DNA of 64,000 nucleotides from Mesorhabditis belari (lineage: Eukaryota > Nematoda > Chromadorea > Rhabditida > Rhabditidae), in contig CAUEEP010000742.1 in NCBI GenBank assembly GCA_958450365.1, positions 4,755,001 through 4,819,000 on the forward strand, read 5' to 3'. Below, in pieces: positions 1 to 10,408 of the stretch (positions are counted from its first letter, which is position 1; each line of letters starts with the position of its first letter). Made by a program: the position numbers and the translations under genes. The notes below the pieces were generated by a model. That model was not told the origin of the DNA. It saw only the letters and a list, made by a program, of their open reading frames with translations, and did not search any database.

Positions 1-1340
1 TAAGGAATGGTTGAATCACTGGGTCAGCTTTGGCTAGATCTAATCTACTTCAAGCTATATCTAATCTATATACTGGTCAGGACAGATCAGAGCTAGGGCT
101 GATCTGCAACCTAACCAGTTCTATCCAAATAAGAAATGAATGTATCTTTAGGCTCTCCGCGTCGGCACTCCGTTGATCCTCCGTCAAGGGCGAACCAAAG
201 GAATGGGTGAAATCACCGAAGTGCATTACATCTAATAAGTAACCCTTATAGCTAGCTTATGTTATCAATACCTTCTAGGGTTTTGCATCGATTTTCTAGT
301 ACTCTTTTGCACTTCAGCGCGTAATTTTCGTGGAGATAAAGATCTCTTTTTTTGAATTTTTCGTAGAACTTTTTAAATTCTCATAAAGCCGACGGTAAAG
401 TGTACTTATTTAGCCGTAATTTTTGCCGTTTCCAGCTTTTCTCGCTTTTTTACGTGTGTGTGTTTTCGCGGGCGACCACCTTTTGCACAAATTTGTATAG
501 AAAAAATTGAGCGCTTTTGTAAGAATCAATTTTTTATACCTCTTGAAAGGTTTTGAGGGTTCAGGATAGTTTAGAAATTAGAATTTGCATTTATCTTTTC
601 CTAGTTGAATTGCTAAAACCTGAAATTTCCTCTAAGCTTTTCTCTCATCAATTTTCTCGAAAAATCTCAGTTTCCAACAAATCTAGTGAGCATTTATAAA
701 CATTTCCCTCTCATACTTAAATGCCCCAATTTTTTATGTCAAATACAATCCGTGTGACAACAAAACCCAATTTTTCATTAAATTTTGCTCTTTTTAAACG
801 GTTTTGTTGTTGCTTTTTCTTTTTCTAAAATGATCCAGCCCTAATTTCCCGTCATTTTTAAGCCATTAGTTCTCATTTTATGGTAATTTTTGACTGGTAT
901 TGTACATAGACCAATCTCTCCTTTTTTTATCTCTTGAGTCACATTTTTTCACTAATTTTGTAGTCTTCTCGCAACTTTTAGTGTTATCATATTGTTTGGG
1001 TCAAAAAAAATAAATCATTTTAAAATGCGATTCAGGTTTTTGAAACAAAAAATGCAAAAACTATACAATCCGAAAGTTAACTATGTGAATCATTTCTGAA
1101 ATTGCATTGTATATTTGAACTTAAAATTAAATTTAAAGTTCATGTGGACAAAAACATGTTTCTGAAAATGGTCTTGAAAGAGTCTTACCTAGAATTATTC
1201 CTTGATTTCTTTGCTGTTTCCATTTATTCTCTCATCACCTGGTGATCTTCCAGACAATACACTTTTTATGAATTGATCAGGAATCGAGACAGTCACCTAA
1301 ATTTTTTAATGGATTTGCAAGCACTTTATTCGCTACACTC
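1..1340. other. AT-rich intergenic stretch
   Basis: I see no convincing exon on either strand here. The sequence is A/T-rich with many homopolymer runs. The first 240 bases are less AT-rich and contain two similar short segments around an AAGGAATGG(G)TGAAATCAC core (near 3 and 198). I cannot assign these to a gene. Confidence 0.5.
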
Positions 1341-1774
1341 TCAATAGGCACTCGTGATCCACTCGTTTGCCCATCTCTCAACGGAACTCTTTGTGAAATC
1401 GCTTAGTGACGAATTGATGAAATCATCTAGAATTTTTTTGATTTCAGTCTAGATTTGGGGACATCCTGTAGCTGCTGACATGAAGGAAACTCTTTGACTG
1501 TGTTCTACTTGGCGACATTTGCCCTCGAGTCTCCTAAATATAAGAAAATCTGGTCACAATTTACTATAGTTTATCTATAGTTTAGTTTAAATACAGTTAC
1601 ATAAATGTTTGAGTTAACGTTTAGATACTCGGAAATGCTGTGATGTTTCAATGCTTGCACTCGGCAATTCTGAATTTCAATATCACTTTCAGCTTCACAA
1701 AGTGAAGCCGCGCAAAATGCATTGAGTACCAATAAAATACTAGCTTTGGAAGAATATAACAAAAATGAGCCCAA
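1341..1774 (-). CDS. Small secreted protein gene (probable)
   Basis: The minus-strand ATG at 1774 opens a peptide with a typical signal sequence: a hydrophobic stretch ILLVLNAFCAAS, then a likely cleavage before ESDIEIQNC. Downstream on the same strand, coding-like blocks follow TTTAG and TCTAG acceptors near 1528 and 1434. The last reads DFINSSLSDFTKSS..WANEWITSAY and stops at 1341. An AATAAA polyadenylation signal lies about 10 bases past the stop (1326-1331). The middle exon contains a Cys (GKCRQVEHSQR). I could not fix its phase with certainty, so the joined protein is provisional. I do not recognise the family. A small nematode secretory protein is the likeliest reading. Confidence 0.45.
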
Positions 1775-2192
1775 TCGAACTCAATTTTTGTATATTTTCT
1801 TTGAACACCTCAAAGGAATTTCATTTTATTTGAGAAGAATATTCTTGAAGAAGATTCATTTGATTCTTTTCTTTTCACTTTCCTTTATATCATTTCTTTT
1901 GAAAGAGTTCATGTCTTCCCCATTCATATAAAGATTTCAGCGTTTATGAACATCGAAATGTTAATCGAAAGACTGCGAAAAGATTTTGACTGGTTAAGGA
2001 GAACATTTTGTTGTAAACAATGGTAAAACAAATCTTCTTTGTATATTAAAAATCGGATAAAGTTTGAGACGTATTATTGTTGGGAAAAAGGGAAAAGTGT
2101 AGAAAAATCAAGTCCGAGTTTCTATTGGCAGACTAAAGAGAATAAAATCAATAACTCCAATCGATTGCTCGACCCCGAAAACTCTAGGGTAT

Positions 2193-2345
2193 AAATTTAC
2201 AGCTGAATATTCATTTTGTAAGATCACAGAGAAAAAGAAGAATCCTGTGACTGACGAGGTGTTCTATGTGCGGCCGGGCAATCGCTCTTCATCTGGCAAA
2301 CCGGGCTGGGATAAGGTGCTTCCCTTTTCCGAGTGGAAAGGAATG
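2193..2345. repeat. Dispersed repeat, copy 1 of 2
   Basis: This stretch is clearly similar to 31305-31450. Both carry AAATTTACAGCTGAATAT, then a GAGGTGTTCT block, then AATCGCTCTTCATCTGGCAA and ATAAGGTGCTTCC. The short open frames over this copy (2247-2484) follow from the repeat and its higher GC content. They are not taken as a gene. Element class unknown. Confidence 0.6.
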
Positions 2346-2960
2346 GGAAAGGAAAGGAATGGCGCGCCGGCGCTCTCGGTGTCATGCCATGCCCGAATTC
2401 CCTGGACCAACCCCCGCCTCAAATCCAGCTGTATTTTTTAGTAGAAACCTAGGAGAATCGATCCCAATTCGGGTATTATTTTAGATAATCCATATGGAGC
2501 TCTCTCAAAGAAAACGCTTCCGATTCGCATTATCCGATGATCGCAAAATTCAAATTTGCTCGAGTACTCAAAAGCTTTTTTAAGTAAACAAGATTTTATA
2601 TAGTTTTTAGGCATTTTTTTGAAAATTAATGGATTCTTTGGTTGACTTCATTTCATCAAAAATTCAAAGGAATTTCCCTTGAAGTTTGCGTGTTTTCAAG
2701 TGATTCTCCCTTGAAAGTAAAGAAAATGGAAATATTTTGCTGAATACACTTTTTCTGTCTTGCTTTTGATCAATAAAGTAATCTTAATTTTAACAAATAT
2801 CATCTTCTTTTTAAAACTAATAATCGTAGTCCTTTTTTACTAAAAAGTGAATAACTTGGAAAAACTACTGTAATCTGTTAGTAGCTTTTGAATTAAATAC
2901 AATTTTTTTCCGGATAAACTTTGATAAATCTAATAAATCTAATAAATCTAATAAATTTGA

Positions 2961-3095
2961 TTGAAAACTAGATGCTTTTCAATGTTTTTCCACTCAAATC
3001 TGACTCATCCACATTACAGTAACGTAGTTTTTCGCCTCTTTTCCATCATTGTCGTCACAAGCGCGGATTTCCGGCTGAATCTCTCTACAAAAAGC
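2961..3095. repeat. Dispersed repeat, inverted copy at 25.7 kb
   Basis: The segment from GATGCTTTTCAATG to CTCTCTACAAAAAG reappears in reverse complement at about 25665-25812, inside an intron of the second WD40 gene. The copies share the ATTACAGTAACGTAGTTTTT block and the GCGCGGATTTCCGGCTGAAT block. It lies immediately upstream of the CaaX-protein gene and could contribute to its promoter. Confidence 0.6.
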
Positions 3096-3184
3096 TCAGT
3101 AAGTCACTTCTAATATTATATTTGTGACTCCGAATCACATTCTCTTCATATTTTGAGACTTTTATCATTTGTTGAATCTCTGTA

Positions 3185-4663
3185 ATGGAATCTGATTTAT
3201 CTAAAATCGATGAAACAACCGAGATCGACTCAAATCATCCAGAGAATCAACAGTTTTTCAGAAAGTTAGCTGAAAGCTTAAATTTACAATTAATTATTTC
3301 TTATCATTGTTATTTTCTGTTAAAATATGAAAATCTTAGATTTGTTACAAAAACCGACACCGAGCAGAGCCTTGCTGGATCAAGACAAGCAAGTAAACAG
3401 TCACTGTTCAGGTAAAAGTTTACTGCAAATGCTCAGATTTCAAATATCTTTCTAATTTTGAGGATATTTAAAAGATATTTAATATTTTAGTGGCTCAGCA
3501 TCACAATCGGATTCGCTAAAATCCATTGACAGTGTTGTACGAGTCGGACAAGATCGGGTTTGTTTCAAAGAATGACGCTCGACTTTCATTTTTCAGCTCT
3601 CTGATGCTTTAGAAGACGATTTGGAAGAAAAGGCTATCGGTTTGTTCATTTAATTCTTCGAATTTAATTTGAGCTTTGAAAATATCTTCAGAAAAATCGG
3701 AAATGAATAATTCGGAGGTGGGGTCGACGACGAATCTCTTGGTGACTGTTGATTCGATATCGGTTCGTTTTTTAGATAATCTTAAGGTAAAATAATGCTA
3801 ATAATACTAATAATACTAATAATAAGCCTTTCTGTTTCAAGATTTCTATATTTTTTTCGAATTCCAGATTGGGAGCCTCTCCTCACCCACTAAAGATCAC
3901 CAAAGTGATCTTGAGAACTCTTTCGGCGCGGAACCAGTTGATAAAGTAATCTAGACAATTTTGGAACCTTTGCCTAAAACTTTAATGGTAAAGATTGTCA
4001 TTTAAAAAATATCCTTTTTCCAGGTAGTGCCCGACAATGCTCTTGAACAGATTTATCGACTCAATTTGACTCATAAAGATCCATCAAATCCAGTCATTGA
4101 ACATCCATTCAAGGATAGTGACGATGAATTACTTGAAGAACTCGCACAGAACTCGAAAAAAGCTTTAGCGGTAAGAAAGCTTTTTCTAGACTTTTTCTAG
4201 ACTTTTTCTAGACTTTTTGCTAGACTTTTTCTAGACTTTATCTAGACTTTATCTAGACTTTTTTCTAGACTTTATCTAGACTTTTTCTAGACTTTTTCTA
4301 GACTTTTTCTAGACTTTTTCTAGACAATTACCTTTTCAAAACTCGTTCCAGGCAATGCAATCGAAAAGTAAACGCAAGAAAAAGGAAGAGATGACGAGAA
4401 AATTGATGGACAATCAAGCAAGATTGGGCTTAAAAATGACAACGGTTTGGAAGACGGGGGAAATTTGAATGAAAAAAAAAGTTTAGGCAAAAGAAAAGGC
4501 ACAAGAACGAAAGAAACAAGAAGCTGAGGTAAAGTTTAGAAATATTCTGTAAGACTTCTAGACTTTTAACTTCTAGCAAGATCAAGAGGAAAACGTCGAT
4601 TGTCGCTGTGACGCAATCCGGAAAGATCCCCGTCTCAAGACGAAAGTTTGTGTGCTTATGTGA
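3185..4663 (+). CDS. Coiled-coil protein with C-terminal CaaX box
   Basis: Ten exons give a 259-aa protein (3185-3264, 3340-3411, 3491-3557, 3597-3639, 3692-3762, 3868-3945, 4024-4170, 4352-4444, 4487-4528, 4577-4663). All junctions keep phase. The N-terminal half is acidic and Ser/Thr-rich. A conserved-looking block LEQIYRLNLTHKDPSNPVIE follows, then a strongly charged helical region rich in Lys/Glu/Arg (MQSKSKRKKKEEMTRKL and AKEKAQERKKQEAE). The last residues are CRC..KTKVCVLM. The ending C-V-L-M is a textbook CaaX farnesylation box, and the upstream CRC could take further lipid. The likely location is therefore the cytosolic face of a membrane. AATAAA at about 4674 ends the transcript. The architecture (acidic/coiled-coil plus lipidated tail) recalls paralemmin-type proteins, but I do not claim homology. 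Family not recognised. Confidence 0.75.
4176..4324. repeat. Intronic minisatellite with TTTTTCTAGAC units
   Basis: About thirteen tandem copies of a 10-12 bp unit (CTTTTTCTAGA and variants) fill intron 7 of the CaaX-protein gene. Each unit contains TTTTTCTAG, which resembles a nematode 3' splice site. The true acceptor (TCGTTCCAG at 4351) lies just downstream. Confidence 0.85.
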
Positions 4664-5344
4664 ATTTTTGTTTAATAAATTGTCTGCTCTGATTCATTTT
4701 TAATTTATCAATTTCAATTCATCAATTTCAATTCATCAATTTCAATTCCTTTTCTCTTTGCATTTCAATGCCATAAAAACCTTCTGATCTTTCAGTTTCT
4801 TCTTGAAATTGAAGTGCAAACTGAAGTGCTTGAAGTGCAAGCAACTTCTCCATTTTTCTCCATTTAAATGTGGTTCACTTGACAGCTTTCTACCTGAAAT
4901 CCTGATAATATTATGTAGCTACTATAGTAAAGATCTACTGTACTTTTACGATACGATTAGATACTGTATTGTATTGTACAGTGATCCACCTAATTCATAT
5001 CTTTATTACTGTCTATACAGCTCAATTTACTACAATTCTAAACTGTTTTTAGCTGTTTTTAGACTATAGATGTAGACTACAATAAAAAAGCAAACTAAAA
5101 AAACACCCATTGCAAGCGACATCAATCCCTCTAACTCCATCGATAATCAACAAAAAGCTGACTTTGCTTCACAATGACTTTCGACTTTTTAAAGCGATAC
5201 TTCTTTCACGGTTGCTCATTTCAAGTCACTTTCAGTGATCTGGGTTTTTCTTGAACTTCAAAGCAATTTATTCTTATTTATTCTTTACCCTACAATTGAA
5301 CACAAATCTCCACATCTGGGAGTTCTTATTTGATGAGTGCGATG

Positions 5345-5535
5345 AGTCGGCTTGGCTATGCTTGGCTTGTCTATGCTTGGCTTGGCTATGCTTGGCTTGT
5401 CTATGCTTGGCTTGGCTATGCTTGGCTTGTCTATGCTTGGCTTGGGTATGCTTGGCTTGTCTATGCTTGGCTTGTCTATGCTTGGCTTGGGTATGCTTGG
5501 CTTGTCTATGCTTGGCTTGGCTAGTCGGCTCGGCT
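5345..5535 (+). repeat. 15-bp minisatellite
   Basis: Tandem units of CTATGCTTGGCTTGG or CTATGCTTGGCTTGT alternate in an approximate 30-bp higher-order pattern. The unit length is a multiple of three, so three overlapping frames stay open (Leu/Ala/Trp/Cys/Tyr-rich translations). No promoter, splice signals or similarity supports a gene, and I treat the frames as by-products of the repeat. Confidence 0.85.
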
Positions 5536-6090
5536 CGGCTTGGCTATTTATCTCTTTAAAGCTACAATCTATAAGTTGACTAAATAAATTTATATAGTGG
5601 AATATAAAAATACTTGTTACCTATTGAGTTATCAAAATATTCAATAAAGTAATCTGTTTTGCATCATTGTTCATTGTCCTTTTTTGAGGGAATCGTGTAC
5701 CAAATGGCGAGCGTCTAAGTGCACAAAGGACACGATAATTTCATGGAAGCTGCCAGAAAACAGGGAAAATCTCGAGCTCAATCTAAAGAGTTTTTAGCAA
5801 GTCAATGTTTTAAAATCAGAAATGAATCTATTAATCTTAAAGCTTTATGCGAAGATTTTGATGCATTTTGATGCATTTTGATGCATTTTCTAATTCAAGT
5901 ACTATGAAATTAGCAATTTGACAATGAAATACCAATGGGAAGTTTGGCAATTGTTGGAATTGAATCTAGAAGAGTATATTTATTTGACACGAATAATGAA
6001 TTACAACACAACGGAGGAAAGTTTTATCCCTACCCCTATTACCCAAATGTTGTTAAGCAAAAAAACCCAGTAACCCAGAGAATCAATCTT

Positions 6091-6167
6091 TCTAGCTCCC
6101 AGAATCGAACCCTTCACCCCCCGACTAGAAGACAAGACTCATATCCGATCGGCTACGACGACTTGAA
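6091..6167 (-). tRNA. tRNA-like relic
   Basis: Read on the minus strand, this shows an A-box-like GTAGCCGATCGGATATG and a B-box-like GGGTTCGATTC with a TTCGATT T-loop at tRNA spacing. Acceptor and anticodon stems pair poorly, so I call it a degenerate tRNA or tRNA-derived sequence with no assignable anticodon. Confidence 0.4.
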
Positions 6168-6339
6168 CAAATAGAATTGGATATGATAAAGCGACAAGAT
6201 AAATGAACTTACACGTTATGCTTTACGCTTTGTTTACAATCATTTAGAGAACTTGAAAGGAATAAACTTTACCCGGCTTTTCCTTATCTCAACCCAGCAA
6301 AATCCCTTTGTTTATGTGAGATTTCAGAAGTGATTCTTG

Positions 6340-6475
6340 ATTTTCTAAAGGAAAATCATTTCTCAATGCCTAAAAAACCCAAATTTTTCCCCTTTCCCCC
6401 AATCATCTCATATTTTTTTTGCATTCAACCATTCTCCCAACCATTCAATTTCATTGTTTCCTTTGGCTTTTGCTA
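6340..6475. repeat. Long direct repeat, left copy
   Basis: About 135 bp from TTTTCTAAAGGAAAATCATT to TTGTTTCCTTTGGCTTTT is repeated in the same orientation at 7390-7526 with few differences. The pair brackets 0.9 kb containing the TA-flanked element at 6672-7188. Confidence 0.85.
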
Positions 6476-6671
6476 TTAATGGAATACAAAATGTTACATT
6501 TCCACCTCTTATTTTAGTATATTTTTCAATTTTACTATCCAATGATGTTGAACAAAAATCCATCCGAATGTATTTTATTTATTTAAATTTGAAGAATAAC
6601 TTCAAATTCCTTTCATTAAGCTTTCTCTTCCTGGATCTCTAACGTTTTCAATTTGACTTCCATTCAAGCTA

Positions 6672-7188
6672 TTGGGTTGGGGAGAATGAGTCGGCGTCGA
6701 AAATCAAAGAAATTTCTAAAACTTATAGCAGACTTTGTCAAATGATATGCGTTTGATATCCGTAGAAGGGTAACTAATTCTCTACAAAATAATATTTAAA
6801 AGAGAACTCAAACAGCGCCTCAACTCAACAAAGGATCATTTTTTCACAAAATCGATAAACTGTCATCTAGAGTAAACAGTTGGAGGGATCTTCCTGAAAA
6901 TTTGGTAACTTATGTAATTGAGTGTGCTCTATCTTTTTTATATAAACACCAAAGGAGGTTTATGTGGAAGAAACTGTTCAAGCAATGAGGACTTTTTGTC
7001 ATTTTGATTAGCTGTGTTTGGGAATCCATAAAATCCCAAAAAAGAAAAGCTTTGTGGAATCTCTCAAAAGCCATTTTGTAAAGAAATAGTCGACCATTTT
7101 GATGAAACAAAACGTGTATTTAAAGAAGGTTTTATGGGTGCAAAAAGTTTCTTTAAATTTTGGCGCCGACTCATTCTCCCCAACCCAA
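6672..7188. mobile_element. TA-flanked inverted-repeat element, mariner-type ends
   Basis: The terminal inverted repeats read TTGGGTTGGGGAGAATGAGT at the left and its complement at the right (ACTCATTCTCCCCAACCCAA), each flanked by TA. The 517-bp interior has no intact transposase. A plus-strand WRDLPENLVTYVIE-like fragment may be the remnant of a mariner C-terminus. The TA duplication and TTGGGTTGG ends fit a Tc1/mariner-class non-autonomous element. An element with the same TTGGGTTGG tip lies at 25814-26332. Confidence 0.75.
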
Positions 7189-7389
7189 TAGAAGTTGCTC
7201 TATCAAACAGAAACATTGGGGCATTATTAGTTAATGTAACTTTATCCTCTTCTTTAAGCTTTGAGTTTGAGTTAATGTATGCTTTGAGTTTGAGTTAATG
7301 TAAGCTTTGAGTTTGAGTTAATGTAACTTTATCCTCTTCTTTAAGCTTAGAATCATCTGTTTTACTTAAAGTACCTTCTAAATATATTC

Positions 7390-7526
7390 TAAATTTTCTA
7401 AAGGAAAATCATTTCCCAATACCTAAAAAAACCCAAATTTTTTCCCTTTCCCCCAATCATCTCATATTTTTTTTCATTCAACCATTCTCCCAACCATTCA
7501 ATTTCATTGTTTCCTTTGGCTTTTTT
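7390..7526. repeat. Long direct repeat, right copy
   Basis: Same-orientation partner of 6340-6475. It matches that copy through AAAGGAAAATCATTTC, CCCCCAATCATCTCATATTT and CCATTCTCCCAACCATTCAA. Confidence 0.85.
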
Positions 7527-8098
7527 TATTTTTTTTTGATGAAAAGTCTCAAATTAAATTCCCCATTGATTTATAGAAATAGCTTTTATTGAATCATTTT
7601 TCAAAATCTTTTTACAATTTATAATTGAATCATTTTTTCTGTCAATTCTAGACAACTATATAAATTTGGCAGAATTTCTCTCTTTTTTCGTCTCTCAAAC
7701 GGTCATTTTTGTTTGTTGAGTGCTTATCAATCGGCTTTTTTCACTGGCTAATAAATGGTCATTTGAAAAAGTAAGGAAAAAAAGCCAATTCTTTTCACAT
7801 TATATAGTTTTAAAGTTGAGCTTTTGCAATCTTTATTGGGCATTCTAAAAGCCAGCTTTTTGACAAATCTAGATAGCTTTGAGGCAAAACTGTAAGTCTA
7901 AACTGGATAGTTTTAAGTCAGAGTTAAGTTAAGTTAATCAGCGAAGTCATCAAGAAATGAATTGCCTTCTGTCTGTCTTTAGCATTGAGATTTATTCAAC
8001 AATACAAAGTTTTCGTTTGAATTTAAGTTACACAGGCTTAGGCCTGCCCAAAAATGACTTCTTTACTTAGTTAACTCCCGCTGGAGTGAGGCAGCCGA

Positions 8099-8173
8099 TG
8101 CCCGGTATGGTGTAATGGTTAACGAAGTTGCCTGGCAAGCGGAAGGCCCTGAGTTCGAGTCCTAGCGACGCAC
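8099..8173 (+). tRNA. tRNA-like relic (Gly/Ala-like)
   Basis: Shows an A-box-like TATGGTGTAATGGTTAACG, an anticodon-arm-like GTTGCCTGGCAAGCGG (loop CTGGCAA would read GGC), and a T-arm-like GAGTTCGAGTCC. The T stem has mismatches and only about four of seven acceptor pairs form. A functional tRNA is unlikely. Pseudogene or tRNA-derived SINE head. Confidence 0.5.
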
Positions 8174-8653
8174 AAGTTTTGATCTGCCTGATTTCAAGTA
8201 GTTTCAACTATTTGAAAAACTTTTCGACTCATTTCCTCTAAAACAGCCTTGTTTATTATGGTGCCCGTCGGTGTGTTGAAGTTTTCAAAAAATTTTATAA
8301 ACAATTCTGACCACACAAACTATTTCCGTGATTTTTCTGAGCAACCACCATTTTTTTTTTGCAAACACCTGAATTCTCCTTTTTTTTCTGAGAAATGATC
8401 AAAGGCTTAACCAAGAATGAAATGATCTCTTTTTGTCTTCTTTTTGCCTTCTTTTTGTCTTCTTTTCAGAAACTTTTCCATTCTTTCTGTTTACTTTTGT
8501 TTACTGATAGTATCATTTTCGGATTACATGAAATTCTTTCTTTTTTTTCTTCTCAAATTTCTCAAAATAATTTCAAACAGAAAGAGATCAACTTTTCCGA
8601 AATAAGATCAACACTTCTACAATTTTTTTTTCAGAATTCAACTTGTGCCAAAA

Positions 8654-10365
8654 ATGAAAACTCTGTTTCTTTTGCTTGGAGTGATTGGTGGAGGATTTGG
8701 ATTAGACAATGGATTGGCAAGGTGGGTAAAATATGTTTTATTTCAGTTAGTTTTCGTTCTGACTTTTACAGTCAAAACGGAAACGGAAACGGAAGTCAGT
8801 CAGTCAGTTAGTCAGTCGGTTGGTCAGTCAGTTAGTCAGTTAGTCAGTCGGTCAGTCAGTCAGGTGAGTCAGCCAGTCAGTCAGTCAGTCAGTCGGTCAG
8901 TCAGTCGGTCAGTCAGTCGGTCAGTCAGTCGGTCAGTCAGTCAGTCAGTCAGTCAGTCGGTCAGTCAGTCAGTCAGTCAGGTCAGTCAGTCAGTCAGTCA
9001 GTCAGTCAGGTCAGTCAGCCAGTCAGTCAGTCAGTCAGTCAGTTTCAAAGTAAAAGTGAAAGTGTTGATCATTCAGAACACCACCAATGGGTTGGATGAG
9101 TTGGACGGCTTTTTACTGTGAAATGGATTGTGTACGAAATCCGCACGCGTGCATCAACGAGCAACTTTACATGGATATCGCTGATCGAATGGGTTTGTTT
9201 TCTAGAGGATTTCTTTTGTTGTTTAATCTGTAAGATCAACTGTGCCCGTGTTTCAATTTCAGCAAACGATGGCTATTCGGCAGCTGGCTACAAGAATGTT
9301 CATGTCGATGATTGTTGGATGGAAATGACAAGAGATCAAACGGGGACACTAATCGCAAATCGAACCCGATTCCCATCTGGGATGAAAGCATTAGCGAAAT
9401 ATGTGAGTTTATTTTGAAAACAAATCACAATATATAAAAAAAGGCATTCAAATTTCCCGTTTCATATCTGGCAACTCACAATTCCCGTTTTTGTTTCCTC
9501 TGGAGTGTGGCTTTTCTCAGTTTGTGCAAAGAAGCCTCAATATCGATATAGGCTTCCTCAACTTGGAGCTCATCATCAGCAGAAAGTTCGCGTAATGTCT
9601 GAAAGCTTTAATTATCTCGGCAAATCTCGTGCGTTTCTAAGCTATTGCCTAGATCTGTTAGATCTGTTATCTTAATTACTTGCGACTTACTTGCGTAACC
9701 ATTTGTCCCAACAACTCAAATTTGTCCATCCTCGTTTCTTTTCGATTTGAATCTGAAAAGCCTTTTTAAATGTAAAGCGAATTTTCCTAGCCTTCAAAGT
9801 TCCTCTTTCTGATCGACTTTGCGTTGAATAATGGCTCTGTCTTTCCGTTGATATTGAAAGCGTTTAGCTAAAGTTAGTTAATTAGTTAACGAACTAGTTC
9901 AGTCAATTCAAGAATTCTTTTCTTATTTTAATATTATTCTGATATCAATAATGATATTAACAAAAATCTTACCGTCTTTTCCCCATTCAGGAAAGAGTTG
10001 TTGAAGTGTTGCCCAAAAAGTGAAGATAGAGGAGAAGTTGTTCCCTCATCGAGCGATCGTGATGGAGAGGGAATTGAGGCTAAAATTTTATTCTGTTTAC
10101 AGTATAATAAAACCTGTGCTAGAATAGTCAGAACTTAAATCCAACCATTATTCGACGATTCAAATAAATGATGAAAAGGAAAATCAGCGGTGGACGAGTC
10201 GTGGCCTCGACTATTTGTGCTCTCTTTGAGAAGCTCGAGGGAATTTTCGGAAAGAGCGTCTTGATCCTAAAAGATTCACAAATCGATTATAAAATAAGAT
10301 TATATTTGGCTATGGGCAACTTATCTACTATGTATAAAAGAGCAGTGACTGTCTGTCTGTCTGTT

Positions 10366-10408
<43 letters not shown>

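Larger units (their letters stand above)
4664..8653. other. 4-kb intergenic region of repeats
   Basis: No exon chain was found between the CaaX-protein gene and the alpha-galactosidase gene. The stretch holds a minisatellite, two tRNA-like relics, a TA-flanked inverted-repeat element between two long direct repeats, and A/T-rich filler. A short GAGTTTGAGTTAATGTA tandem repeat occurs at 7258-7325. Confidence 0.6.

Noticed and set aside
5251..5579. Three overlapping open frames rich in Leu/Ala/Trp/Cys
   Set aside because: They exist because the minisatellite unit is 15 bp and lacks stops. No splice sites, signal or similarity supports coding.
6340..7526. LTR retrotransposon bounded by the direct repeats
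   Set aside because: No TG..CA termini, primer-binding site or gag/pol frames between the repeats.
8645..9121. 158-aa frame with Ser-Gln-Ser-Val repeats
   Set aside because: It is gana-1 exon 1 read through its donor into an intronic GTCA satellite. The next exon is in another frame.
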